DNA of 64,000 bases from contig JAFREQ010000091.1 in the NCBI GenBank assembly GCA_025331565.1, positions 1,164,501 to 1,228,500 on the forward strand, written 5' to 3'. The stretch comes from Holacanthus passer (lineage: Eukaryota > Chordata > Actinopteri > Pomacanthidae). The position numbers and the translations under genes are program-made. The notes under the pieces are model-generated. The model ran no database searches. It saw nothing but the letters and a program-made list of their open reading frames with translations, and was not told the origin of the DNA. This document shows, piece by piece, positions 35,801 to 47,464 of the stretch. The stretch's first letter is position 1. Each line of letters opens with the position of its first letter.

Positions 35801-37270
35801 GATTTGATCCTGAGTTGATGAACAAAGGGTCACATTTTATACTTCAAAACACATGTATCCAATATGTGTATGGGGCTACATGTGTTGTACTTGAAAAACG
35901 AGGGAGCGGAGAGCTGAAATCACATCCAGATCAACTGGTAATTAATTAGGACTATACGCCATCACCATGAAATGCCTGGGAGACCGTATAAAACCTGTAC
36001 TTACTGTCTCTCCCTCACTGTACGCTGCTCTCAGCTCAGTGTAATGTCTTGTCATAAAGCAAAAGCTGATTTTATTGCTGTCATTGTGCTATATTAGGCT
36101 TCTCGTCACCCCCCCCCCCTGCCTTTCTTTCTGCATTGCAGTAGCGGCATGTCACGCTGGTCGTCATAATGAATCCATTTAGGGCCGGAGTGATTAGGTC
36201 TGCCTTCTGCTCTCTTCTGCACATCTATCAAACCAGCGTCAAACTCATTTTGTCAATTAATAATCCCCATATTAGACCTTCAGTGTGTGTGCATGTGTGT
36301 GTGTCACAAAGTACATGTGAGTTTACTCCATTAACCCTGTATGTTAAAACTGTACCATTCAGGCTTTTTAGGTGCACTGTTAACAGTATACTTTTTTTTT
36401 TTCCACCACACATTCTACCTTTTCTCTCTATTTGAAATTTCAGGCTTTGTTAGTTTTCCTATCCTTGATTTGCAGCTTAATGGCCTCTACTTTAGTTGAC
36501 AGTTACGGTGTATTGCAACAGTATTCTTCACTGCCAAATGAAAGGAGGCTGAAAGTTCCCAGGCGATTTAAGAGATATTTCATGTTTAATAGGATTTATG
36601 TCTGAAGGCTCAGTTCTTCAGTGAAGGCTAGTGTAATTAAATTTATGACCCTGTTCATGTAATATTACACATTATTATTAGTATCAGTGGTCTAATTAGT
36701 GCAACCGTTTAATTTTATTGCGGCAAACCTAAAGCCTATAGCTGCATTACATGAATCACAATTGAAGGATAAAAAGTAAGCTTTGACAGCTCATTGACGC
36801 TCGTATTGCCTATTTTTGGATTTAAGGGTTTTTAACAGGATTCAGGCGCCCGGGGGGTAAGACTTTCACTCAAAACTTTAATCACCATGTAAACTTCCTA
36901 ATTAATGCAGGAAAAGAGCAAAGTGTGGTTAAATGGTTTGCAGTTGAAACATGTACTGACTTGGCACAAAAACAAATCGGTCAGTTTGCTATTGGTATTT
37001 TCTGTTTATTATAAAAGCTATTATATATGTAAATGCTTGTTTGAGGAAAGAATGTAATTGTAATTACGATGTTTCTGACTGATATTTTGATTGTAATTTT
37101 AAAAAATCGTTTTTTTTTGTTAATTAAACTCCAGGCTTGTATTTGTAGTCTACAAGCAGGGTTAAAACTCATAAGAGAAAAAAACTTGGTTAACTTTTCA
37201 TAAGAAAACAAACTTCACGTTAGCTTCACAGACTGACAGACTACGATGCATCCCAGAATCCCAGAGGTCA
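32868..37270. other. Unassigned DNA, partly with conserved-element texture
   Basis: No exon is recognised. The part 35930-36850 has low repeat content and many ATTA/TAAT words (for example GGTAATTAATTAGGAC, GTAATTAAATTTATGACC, GTCTAATTAGTGCA), a texture often seen in vertebrate conserved non-coding elements. This is a guess from composition only. A run of about 12 C lies at about 36109-36119. Confidence 0.4.
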
Positions 37271-37274
37271 TCAT

Positions 37275-37444
37275 CAAAGGAATAGTTTTGGGAAAGTGCT
37301 TATTTGCTTTCTTACCAAGATAAAGCTGCAAATATTGTTGCAACTCAGGGACAGAGCGCATGGAAGCAATTAGCTTAGCTTAGCATAAAAAGTCAAAACG
37401 GCTATTCTGGCTTGCTCTCAGAGTTAAAAAATGTGCCTAACAGT
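37275..37444 (+). repeat. Dispersed fish repeat, truncated copy
   Basis: Text from AAAGGAATAGTTTTGGGAAA through TTAGCTTAGCTTAGCATAAA and GGCTATTCTGGCTTGCTCTC matches the start of a well-known fish interspersed repeat. Another copy lies at 57755-57965. It is cut at the hAT-like insertion that starts at 37445. Confidence 0.55.
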
Positions 37445-38306
37445 TAGGGGTGGTTAATCTGTCCGATTTCGCAATTCGATTCAATTACGATTATTGAGGT
37501 CCCGATTCGATTACCAAACGATTTTCGATTATTGACGATTCTCGATTACCAATTATTGATTTTCGTTTTTTCGTTTACTAGTGCGGCACAGAGCGTCTGG
37601 TAGCTTCAGTTATTAAAGCTGCTGAAGTCAAAACTTAATAACAAGTTATATAATTTGTGTGAATACTTTAGAATAAAAGGCGTCTGTGTGATATTTGGAA
37701 AATAAAAACCCTCCACGTTTGTTAACTAATGTTATGTAATCTTAAACTGAACTGTGTGTTAATGCAATAAAGTTTTTTTAATGTCTCATTTCTGAATGTT
37801 TTCAGAAATAACCTTAACCCAGAAGTTGTTATTGGTTCAGCTGGAGTTGGTTATTAAAGCTAAACAGTAACATAAAATTTGACAAACTTAAACGTTATTA
37901 TTTATATGTATATTATTGCTAAAATAGAAATTTTAAGTTTATTATACTCCAGAAACTGACTGATTGTGATCGGCTGGAGGCTGACATGTTCACATATAAC
38001 GTCACACCGGCTTATTAAAGTACCGTAACCGGTGCCGAAGCTGGCCGGTACCACCGGGTTAACCAGCTAGCTTGGTGAACATGTTGCATTAAACCGGCTA
38101 CACGTACTTGAGGCCGCTGCACGTACTTGAGGAACTGAGCACGCACGTGACATTCAACTTCCGTTGACCGCGGGATATTATTTGTACAAAATAAAATAAT
38201 GCCAAAAATAATCGATTTTTGAAAATTTAATAATCGAGTCATACTCGTCCAAAACATAATCGCGATTAATCAATAATCAATTTTTTTCAACACCCCTATT
38301 AACAGT
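37437..38306 (+). mobile_element. Non-autonomous hAT-like element, 854 bp
   Basis: The body is 37445-38298. It starts TAGGGGTGG and ends CAACACCCCTA, giving TAGGGGTG inverted ends followed inward by AT-rich text with many CGATTA/TAATCG words (for example TTCGATTATTGACGATT on the left and AATCGCGATTAATCAATAAT on the right). Flanks CTAACAGT (37437-37444) and TTAACAGT (38299-38306) agree at 7 of 8 positions, an aged 8-bp duplication. No transposase is encoded. The frame at 38015-38257 on the minus strand is not a known protein. Confidence 0.78.
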
Positions 38307-38309
38307 ATC

Positions 38310-40250
38310 AGGGTTCCCACGGATCCTTAAAAAGTCTTAAAAGGCATTGAATTCATGAATCTAAAAACAAGACCTTAATTGGCATTAAAATGTCTTAAAT
38401 CAATCTTTCAAAAGTCTTAAAAAATGTTAACACATGATCAGTAGGATTTTATGATTGTAAATAGTCTCAAATCTCAAAATAAATGGTAACATTTATTTTT
38501 AAAAATAATTTACCAAATGACTCTCGTGGTAACATCGCGCAATCACGATAGCGGAACCAACAAAACAGTGATGTAATTGCAGCCGGGACTCTAAGAGCAG
38601 ATGCACGTCGTTCATGTAGCAACTTTGGACAACATGAGAAAGTGTAAATTCAACGAAAATTGGCTGTCCAACCAAGATTTTTCTTCATGGCTGAAAGCGG
38701 TACCAGACAATGTGTATGAGGCACAGTGTATTTTGTGCATGAAAAGTTTCAAAAACTCGGCACGATGGGAGTCAAGGCAGTGGAGTCACACAAGCACAGC
38801 ACGAAATACAAAGCCTCAAAATCGAGCTGCCAACAAACGCCAGGTATTTCCCAGTTCTGTTCTACTCTCGTCTCCACCCTGCCTCCACCCTCACCCCTGA
38901 TATCAACAACCAGGACCGCAGCACCGCATCTCTGGACAATGTTCAGATGTATGCCTACACTGAAAGCAGAGGTACTGTGGTCTCTGAACACTGTGACAAA
39001 ACACCAATCATACAACTCAAATGAGGGGATTGGAGACTTCCATGCGATGTTCCCAGACTCTGACATTGCCCGCTCGTTTGCATGCAGTTCCAACAAGACG
39101 GCCTACATCAGCAAGTTTGGCTTGGCCCCGTACATTTCAGAGCTGCTTGTTGTGCATGCTAACAAGGATGCATTTGTTTTAATGTTTGATGAGAGCCTCA
39201 ACCAGACCATGAAAACAAAACAACTGGATCTGCATGTCCGATATTGATGTGAAGATCATATCCAGTCATGATATTCAGGGTTGCAGTTCAGGGGACATGG
39301 GACAGCGCAGGATTTACTGCGCCATTTCAAAGTAAGTAGGTGGCAAACATTATTATTATTATTGATTGTTGATTATTATGGAAGCAGAAAATTAGAAACA
39401 TCATTCTGCCTATCTCATGCATGTAAATGTGGCGACCAAAACTTTCAATATAATTCAGTCCACTTCAACACCACTGCAAATTATAACATCAGTAATTAAG
39501 TTAATATCTTTTCTGAAAGTCAATCAAAACTGAACATTATTATACTTGTAAAGGTAGATGTTATGGCTGTTGTATTGGATCACATTATATTGTAATTTGT
39601 TGTTAAGTGTTGTTTATATTGTATGGCCTTCAGCTTTGACTTGTTAAATGATATTATTATTGATAACTTTTCTGTGTCAGCCTTCCATCTGTTACAAAGA
39701 TAATATGCTGTATGACAGTTTGCTAAATCTTTACTGGATTAATCCAGTATGATTTTTATGTGCTTCATGTGCTTCAACATTGTTTATTCTCAGGAAGGTG
39801 CCAAGGACCTGGATGGATGCAACATGCAAGAAGAAACAATGGTCACCCAGCAACTGATCTGTGACTATGTCACCGTTTGTGGGGGTGTCCTCAAGGTCCC
39901 CATCACTAAGGAACTGCTGTCCTCAGTTGCATCAGCTAGGTCAAGGTACAGGATGTACCTAGATGAGGAAAAGCAAAAGAAAATGAATGAAATTGCAACA
40001 CAGAACCAAAGGGCAGCTGCAGAGCGCATCAAGAAACTCAAGAAGAAAAAATGTCTGAGGTGGCAAAAGTTCTGCTGGATGATGCCGATCAGCTCGCCAC
40101 ACAAGCTGAGGGAAAGGCTGGCACCCTGATGGCACAGCTCTTCACCAAATCAAACAAGCCAAGGAAGTGGTACAAAGAAAAAATGGCAGAATTGCAACAG
40201 GTGGAGGAGGAACTGAAGAAAGCCTGCACATCCATGCCATAGCTGCGAAA
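38310..40250 (+). mobile_element. Internally deleted hAT-like transposon with CAGGGTTCCC end
   Basis: The left end CAGGGTTCCCACGGATCCTT (from 38310) is familiar as the terminus of a fish hAT-like family whose ends read into TTAAAAAGTCTTAAAAGG-type text. The 3' end is less clear: GGGGAACCCAG at about 40524-40534 could be its degenerate counterpart, which would extend the element to 40534. Flanks ACAGTATC/ACAATATT would then agree at 6 of 8. The gene inside has only its first and last parts, so the copy is non-autonomous. Confidence 0.6.
38634..40242 (+). pseudogene. Broken hAT-like transposase gene with zinc finger, middle missing
   Basis: The first exon opens at ATG 38634 with MRKCKFNENWLSNQDFSSWL and a CILCMKSF half of a C2H2/BED-like finger. 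A frame shift near 38758 leads to GTMGVKAVESHKHSTKY (histidine half). The same frame continues with FPDSDIARSFACSSNKTAYI and LMFDESLNQTMKTKQLDLHV. A stop at 39245-39247 interrupts the normally continuous reading. QFRGHGTAQDLLRHFK then precedes a GTAAGT donor at 39332. The last exon (39794 onward, after TTTATTCTCAG) encodes DLDGCNMQEETMVTQQLICD, GGVLKVPITKELLSSVASAR and a coiled-coil tail. It shifts frame near 40050 and finishes EGKAGTLMAQLF to the stop at 40240-40242. The central catalytic exons are absent. The pattern matches a multicopy fish transposase family known to me by motif only. Confidence 0.72.
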
Positions 40251-40756
40251 AAGAGTAAATGCCAACGGTTATACTGTGTTTTTTGCAAGCATGTGTTTTT
40301 ATGATGCTTGACTAGGAGACAAAATACTTCATGAATGCAGCATAATAGTTATTTGGAATTAATAGTTATCTGCAAGTTGTGTTTTTACTGAGGATTCGTG
40401 ATGTATACATCCAAGAAGGAAAAATCATGTGATAGCAAGAACAACACCTGCATTTTCAGCATCAGTCAGCTTTTCGTATCATTCATATTGTAGAAGATTG
40501 CCTTTGCCTTTATTGTTTCAGCAGGGGAACCCAGACAATATTAAATCTTGTTTGACTTAATCAAATTCATTCACAATTTATTATCCTGTCAAATTATTTA
40601 CTTTTTGCCACTGTGATGCAGTGTTGCTTTCCAGTCATAGTAATTAAAGTGTGACGTTCTGTACATTTGTTTTTGTGAGGCTTAAAATATTGCATAAATG
40701 TTCATTCATATATTCAAAACATCTTTATTTCCACTGAGCTGTGGAACAAAACCAAG

Positions 40757-40763
<7 letters not shown>

Positions 40764-40800
<37 letters not shown>
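40764..40800 (+). repeat. Uninterrupted 37-bp poly-A tract
   Basis: The tract follows GGTTTTTT and is followed by GAGACGG. It could be a retroposon tail, but no SINE or processed transcript is recognised immediately upstream. Length in the assembly may be unreliable. Confidence 0.7.
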
Positions 40801-40803
<3 letters not shown>

Positions 40804-43800
40804 ACGGATTCTAGTTCAGTATTATGGGACATATGTTCCAATTAAGGATACCTCTAAGGTGTGTGTGAAGCAAAGTGATGCTGTCATGACTGAATGGCCT
40901 CCTCATCCCATCCTGTATTCTCTGGATAAATCACACACTTGTGCAAAACCATGTGACTTCATGGTACTGTAATACTTAAATCCCTCATGTTGTATAAAGA
41001 CTACAATTTGTTGCTCAGCATCATGTAATGGCTGAAAACAAGGCTTTTACACAGAATGGCCTCAGCGCTGTGCGGCACTCTGGATTTCAAATCAGCCGTG
41101 TGCACGAGAGGCCCCGTGTTAACAATATTTCAGTTGTAAATCCCTTCTCTCCTGTGGGTGTGGTTTTCCATGCATGAGTGAGGGTGTGTGAGCCCGTCAA
41201 TATGCGGGTATGTATGTGTGCGTGTGTGCTCCGTGTTCAGAGCGGCTCCATTGTAAATCTCCGTTCTCCTGGGTGTGTGTGCAACAGGGCGAAGCTTTGT
41301 CGCCTGACAGGGAACATACGGACTGAAAATGCTCCTCCAAGATGTCTGTCATTTCCTCCCAGCCACTGCGCTCTCCTGGGACGAGCAAGTAACCACCCTG
41401 CTTTCCTCTTCTTTTCCTCTGTGGTGCAGGCTCTTTACTCATTTCCTCTTTCAATCCAAACATGTTCTGTACATGAAGAGTGAGGAAAAACAAGAAGAAG
41501 AGCAAAGAACTAGATGTGGGACCCAAGTAGACACAGGCAGTTATTAGTTTATAAACTAATAATTAAAGAAGAGGTTGTGAGAGGTGAATTTTTATACAAC
41601 ACTCAGAGAAAACAAAATGTAAGTGTCCAAAACTTGAACGGGCAAAAAGCACATTACTCTGTGCCATATTAAATCAGGGCTCTGACTAAATCACTAGTAG
41701 CTAATTGTGCTCTCTGAGCTTAGACAGAGAGGTTTCTTTCTTGGGATAATGAACTTTTTCAGCTCATTGCTTTTGTGATTTGTGCAGTTTAAGGCACAAA
41801 AACAACGTTCAACTACATTCTGGTTTACACTGGACCCCCTGCGTGTGCCCATCTCACTCAGCAACACTCAGCAACCATCACTCAGCAACCCATCTACCAG
41901 TGGCCTACCTGCCAATACCACTTGCAAACTTTCAATAGCAGAGGAATTTTCTCCATTCTCATGTTTAAGGTTTATACTTATCTCACAGATGTTCATGAGT
42001 CTTAGTTGATTTTTTTCCTCCAACCCTTAATTGATGAGGTCTTCCCTCTTTGTGTTCCTTTCTCCATCAGTCGTCCTTCTTCACTGCCTCCAACCAATCT
42101 GAGGAGAAACTTTGCCTCTGCTTTTTATTTCCTTCCCTCCCTCCATTGCCCTTCTGCTCCTTCATCCCCTGCACACTTCATCTCCCTTTAAGCAGGAACT
42201 TTATTGCTGCTTCCTTCATGTTTCCTCCCCTCCATCCTTTGTCCCCTCCCACATCCTCCCCCTGTGTGACTCCCAGGCATATGGCGATGTCAACAGTAAC
42301 TTACACCACGCATTTTGTCAGATTGCCCAAGGGTGGCTGCTGTACACTGCAGAATTAGAACAGATAGAAAGGATGCTTCCTAGTTAAACAAGTACAGATT
42401 ATCTTCAGGCCTTTGGCATATTTGTGGCAGTATATGCATATGGCCCTGATTCAATTAGCAGTTAATTTGATCAACTGCCTTATTTGTCCTATGGAGAATT
42501 CACTGGTAAACATGGCACATGAAATTGAATACAATGGCCATTGAAAATACTAGTTTTTAATTAGCCAGCAGGTGTGCATTAGTCATGTTCTGGGACACCT
42601 CAATTACAGCTTACAGATTTAATTATCCCTCCAGGAAGTGGCACAACAAAATTCATCTGTTTTTGAAATATGTGGCTTAGATGCAGTTGATGAACTACTG
42701 TTGCTGACTCAGTAACTGCTAACATGCTATCCAGTCAGGAATATATGTTAGTGCCGGTCACTCATGAAAGCTCTCCAAGATTGTGTCTACTTCTTTTGTA
42801 TTGTACTGTTAGCTCTCCTCTGCATTTAGTTTTTTTTTTTTTTTACTATTGCAAAAAATAATTGAATAATCATGAATAAAAAATAAAAATCATGAATATT
42901 TTTTTTGATGGGGGCGGTCTCTGAGCAATAGAGCTGTCCATTTTCTGTTAACACTACACAAAACTATGGTTCATACACAGTTAATAATCTGACAGAGTGG
43001 GGTTAAATAGAAGTAAAATGAGCAAACACAGCTACCTCAACTTACTGACCCTCCACTCCCTCAAAATTCAATACTGTCAAGATGACTTGCTATTGGTCAA
43101 CGCATGTCAAAGTTCATCAAGCTTGAAGGGTCGAATTTGTGCAGATTTACTTCACCCTCCAAGTGAACCAGCTCATTTTTGCAATTTTAGAATTATTATA
43201 ATAATTTATTTTTGTTGTCTTAATGAGTGCATGACTACATTACACTGCATGTTTCAATAGTAACTACACCGAGGCCTGAACAGTGTCTTTTTTGATGCTA
43301 CCACTTATGTTGTCAAAGTGAGGCATCTTCAACTTCCACACATAGTGCCTTCAAACAAAGTGATGGGGAAACCCAAGATAGTAAAATTATTTTAGAGAAC
43401 TATTTGCAGTCATCACACTAATCCAACATGAAATATAGTTTAAACACTTTTCACTGCAACTTCAACATACTGACACTTGTTTCAAACAATCACCACATTG
43501 CACTTCAATGGAATCACCTCGGCCTATTAGACAATTTTTAAAGTACGAGGTTATGAGCCTCCAGAGTGCTTTCTCCGGGCTTTGCTCCTGCTTAATACCA
43601 CACAGCCAGCGTAACAAGAAATACGCCTTTGATCATATTTTCTCTTTCTATATTTCTTTTTCCGACCTCTTTCTCACTGCTGTTGCATGATCCTACAGGC
43701 TTCATGTGATATTTCTGAGGCAATGATAATTAGTGGTGCCTGTGAACATGGTTCCTTGTGGAAGCAAGGCAAGTAATTTGAAATTTAAAAAAAATTAAAT

Positions 43801-44355
43801 CCATACCCATGGGGCAAAAGTCAGTAATCTGCTGGTTCTGTTTCCTCAATGGCATCAGGCATGTAAGTTTTACACCAGGGTTGCCATGGGTCTGGGAAGT
43901 ACTTGAAAGTGGTTGGATTAAACATAATAAATACATGAATAAAAAAAAAGATAAGACCTTGAAAATCCTTGGACATACCAAGCAATAAAGAGGTCCTCAA
44001 AAGTACTTGGATCGAGCCTACCAGAATTTCAGAGTTTGAGCCTTGTGCACTCCATCATCTCAAAATTCACCTGTGACTCAGTATGTACACGTGGAGCACT
44101 GAGCCAGACTTGATACGCTTTCTCCCTATCTATGACTTGGCTATAGGCTACAAGCATATAGCAATTTGCTGATCTCTATGCTGTGACATTGACTGTTGTA
44201 CTTCCTCATAGATAGGTACTTTCTCTAGTTCCAACTCTAGCTCAAATATGTGTTTGGATGCATAGGTACCCCGCATAGTTGAGTTTATGGTATTGACAGT
44301 TGAAAGTGTTCTGTAATTTGATTCATATACACGTCTTTAATGTGCAGCATGGTGT
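40801..44355. other. Unassigned non-coding DNA, partly with conserved-element texture
   Basis: No exon was supported. 42420-42680 reads like unique DNA rich in AATTAGC/TTAATT words and may be conserved regulatory sequence (composition only). A poly-T run lies at about 42829-42844. Around 43880-43980, the words CAGGGTTGCCATGGGTCT and CCTTGAAAATCCTTGG resemble the termini of the CAGGGTTCCC family and may be a small terminal fragment. Confidence 0.4.
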
Positions 44356-44359
44356 TACT

Positions 44360-45015
44360 ATTGGATTACTATTGGATGAATTGCCATACAATTTTGTACA
44401 CACATTCATTTCCCTATAAATGAATTGTGATGAACTACAGTGATCCCTTCACCCAACAGATCTCTAACTCATACTGGTAGGATTTCTAAATTACTCCTAT
44501 TGCTATTTTATTTTATTATTCATACATTTCATTTCATAAGCAGCTGTTTTGTTACTAGTTATATGTCATGACTTTAAATTTGCACAACTCAATCCAGCAT
44601 AGTATTTTCTATGAATGTGTCAAATATTTGTTCCGGTTCAATAGTCATTTGTTGAGTAATGAATTGAAGTGCAATGTATTTATGCTCCAACTTGTAATGA
44701 TGTCTATAATTGTATCTGAATTTCTTCAATTCCTGTCTTATGAAATCTGAATTTGTATGGTGGTGCACTTTAGTCAGTTTTGTGGACATCAGGTGCAAAT
44801 TTTCCAATATTTTGGATTGTGACCAAATTTCTGCCAAACAAATGTTACTTCCAAAAGTACTTTGTTTTTACTACTAATTAGTGAATGTTGGCATGCTGAC
44901 ACATCTGTATGTTTGTATTGTCTAAGTACCTTAGTAAGCTGACGGCATTAGATCAAAGCAGAACAACCCTTACAGCCTCACAGGCCGTTGACATGGCTGA
45001 AGAGTTAGTCTCGTT
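44360..45015 (+). repeat. Dispersed fish repeat, second copy
   Basis: GGATGAATTGCCATACAATT near 44374 and AGTGATCCCTTCACCCAAC near 44439 match the copy at 4735-5265. The downstream part (TACTAATTAGTGAATGTTGG near 44872 and ACAGCCTCACAGGCCGTTGA near 44972) corresponds to the 3' portion of the same family as I recall it. The middle, about 44480-44850, is diverged or contains unrelated sequence. Confidence 0.55.
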
Positions 45016-45285
45016 AACGACACGACTGGGTGAGCAGTTGTGGTTAGGTGGTTAATACAGCAATTCAAATAAAATAATAATGAAGACATGATCAGACAGA
45101 GCAGAAGGATTTGACAAACTGTTAGATCAGAAACAGAGCTGCAACGAGCCAGGGCCAGATCAAAGGTGTTACAGGCTCTTTTCATGTACAAATTGATTGA
45201 AGACAAATGTGTTGATAACTCACAAAACAGGGGGTCAGATGCATTATTTAGATGAATATTTCGGTCTTGTATAATCAAAATGTCA
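45016..45285 (-). pseudogene. LINE endonuclease fragment (L2/CR1-like)
   Basis: The minus strand translates to MIIQDRNIHLNNASDPLFCE, then RACNTFDLALARCSSVSDLT. Compare the conserved LINE endonuclease pattern GDFNIH...(K/R)GHTLDLV(L)......V.D....SDH. Here G of GDFNIH and the GH of GHTLDL are lost (IIQDRNIH, ACNTFDL), and the final SDH is replaced by a divergent SVSDLTVCQIL segment, so catalytic residues are missing. Only about 90 codons remain. It abuts a dispersed repeat on the left. Confidence 0.6.
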
Positions 45286-46640
45286 GAAGTGGTGAAAGAG
45301 GCCTACAGCGAATTAGATGAAATTTCTCAGAGGAATATAAACAAGTCAGCTCTACTATTGTACATGCATACATGCTTGGAGTCTGTTTCATATAAAACAC
45401 TTTGATGAAAATGGTAGCTGATCAGCCGGGTGGTTGCTTTCTTGCTTGTAGAATACCGTGAAACGTTAACTAGATGGATACAGACAGGCAAAAACCACCA
45501 CTGACATAAAAACAAACATATATATTGAATATTTAACAACAATTTCATTACTTTATTTCAAAACTTAAAACCCTCTCTGTCTGTTCCGAAGACACTTGTA
45601 AGAAAGATTGTGTGTGTGTGTGTGTGTGTGTACACAGCATATTGTATTGTATTGTATTTACCACTCTCTGCTGTTTCATATTTTTAACAGAAATAAATTT
45701 CACCCACCTATTAATTCCAGGTTTTTTTTTTTCCACATTTCCATCTTTCCTGATTAATCTTTTCCCGTCAGTGAAACTCAACATTTCATGTAGATTATTC
45801 TCATTAGAAGTTGGCCAATAGTGTGCAGACTGGAAGACTTTTAATGTGAAAAATCTGCCTGGAAATGTTGCATTACATTCGTTACAGTTTAACGTTGATT
45901 GGGAAAGACTGAAAAGTGAAAGGACTGGAACTAAGTGGTGAGAAACTATTTCTGTTAAAGAAGAGAAACTGAGAGCATCAGAATGATCAATATGATCCAA
46001 CTGTGTTGCTGGAATTAGTGATGTGGAATGTATAGAATCTACCAATACAGCAGTACAACACAACAAAATTTTGACTTTGCATCAATATATGTCCCATAAC
46101 TATTTTTAAAATCTACCCGTTAGATCGCATCAAACACATTTGATTGCCTCATTGCATGCGAACAATGGTTCTTAATTTATACAAAAAAATACCATAATTC
46201 AGAGATAAGATGTGCTATGATTCAATATGACCGTGCCACAGAGCTTTCCCGCATCCACCTCCTTTCCTTGAAGTTTAAAGCCTGACTATAATTCACAGAA
46301 AATGTCACAGCTTGATATGTACTCTTCAATCTGTTCATGAATAGTTCTGTCCATGATTCTTGATACATGATGTTAACATTGCACCTCATGCAAGTTTATA
46401 AAATGAATGTTGGCGTTAATGATTAAAACAGTGCCTTCAGCATTCTACAAGTTGCCCACGAAATAGAAGACAGTAGGAATTTATTTTACTCGAGTCAGGT
46501 TTATCACAGCCCCATCATGTCAATATTCATCCTTGATTAGATTGTTCATCATCAATGCTGTATCGAAGGGCAATGAACTCAATCGCTCACCCTGCTCCTT
46601 CTCTGTCTCTTTGTATTTCTATATTTCTTTCTCTAGCTTT
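45286..46640. other. Unassigned DNA with a GT microsatellite
   Basis: A pure GT run lies at 45609-45631. A long minus-strand open frame (45548-46066) has no recognisable family and overlaps the microsatellite, so I do not call it a gene. The segment 46130-46600 has unique, conserved-looking texture but no proof. Confidence 0.4.
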
Positions 46641-47300
46641 GACCCATCATGATCCCAAAGCAATTCTCTGAGGCTGGTTGTCATGTTAGATGGATGAAGC
46701 CATCAGCAGACAGCCGGTGGTAGAGAGGGGTGTTAGATATGATGGAGGTACAGGACGTAGAAGAGATTCAAACAAAACTCAGAATCTCAGTCCGAAATAG
46801 AAGCTTTAGTTTTATCTTCTCTCTGATTCTTGTGCTGGTGATAATTCTACCCTACAGTTTTCTTGTAATACCACAGATCTTCTCTCTCTCTTTCTTTTGA
46901 CTTGTGTTCTGCATCTGTGTTTCTTCTTTCCACCTCTCACTTTTGGTGTACACTCACAGGGGTCAGCTGCCATGTTGGATGGATCAAGCCATCAGACGGC
47001 CTGTTGTGACTCCTCACTGGAGATGAGATGAAGGAGAGGTATTAGGATACGTCATCGACTTAATGAAATGTAAACAGAAAACGGAGCCTGTGTGTAAGAA
47101 ATTGTACACATTCTGTTTGACTCTGATCACGGCAGAATACTTGTAGGACTGGTCTGCATCGGGGCTATAACAGTAGGCATCCGTTGTTGTGAAGCTCCTG
47201 TGTGTCTCTCCCTCTCTCTAATCCACCCTGACCCCAAACCCACTCTCACAGGTCAGCTGCCATTTTAGATGGATGGAGCCATCAGCTGCTCTGACCTTTT
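46641..47300 (+). repeat. Three exon-like units in tandem, about 289 bp apart
   Basis: Near-identical cores start at about 46682, 46971 and 47261 (spacings 289 and 290 bp): a CATGTTAGATGGATGAAGCC-type block ending in CATCAG. The cores are preceded by pyrimidine-rich text. In units 2 and 3 this ends CACTCACAG and CTCTCACAG just before GGTCAGCTGCCAT, which looks like a splice acceptor. In one frame the units read CHVRWMKPSA, CHVGWIKPSD and CHFRWMEPSA. The rest of the units is only weakly alike. They may be duplicated short exons or old tandem repeats. No adjoining exons were found. Confidence 0.55.
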
Positions 47301-47433
47301 CAGTCCAAATTACTGACTGCTGCCTGCCTGCCTGCCTGGCTGGCTGGGAGACTGCAGGCTCTCAGTCTGACTCTGTTTTCTTTTCTACCTCTGTTAGGCA
47401 CAAAAGCATTGTATCCTCCTACACTGTCTTTCA

Positions 47434-47464
<31 letters not shown>

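Noticed and set aside
42006..42387. Overlapping open frames in pyrimidine-rich DNA
   Set aside because: Serine/proline/leucine-rich readings reflect CT-rich composition.
45548..46066. Minus-strand open frame of 172 codons
   Set aside because: It has no family resemblance and overlaps a GT microsatellite.
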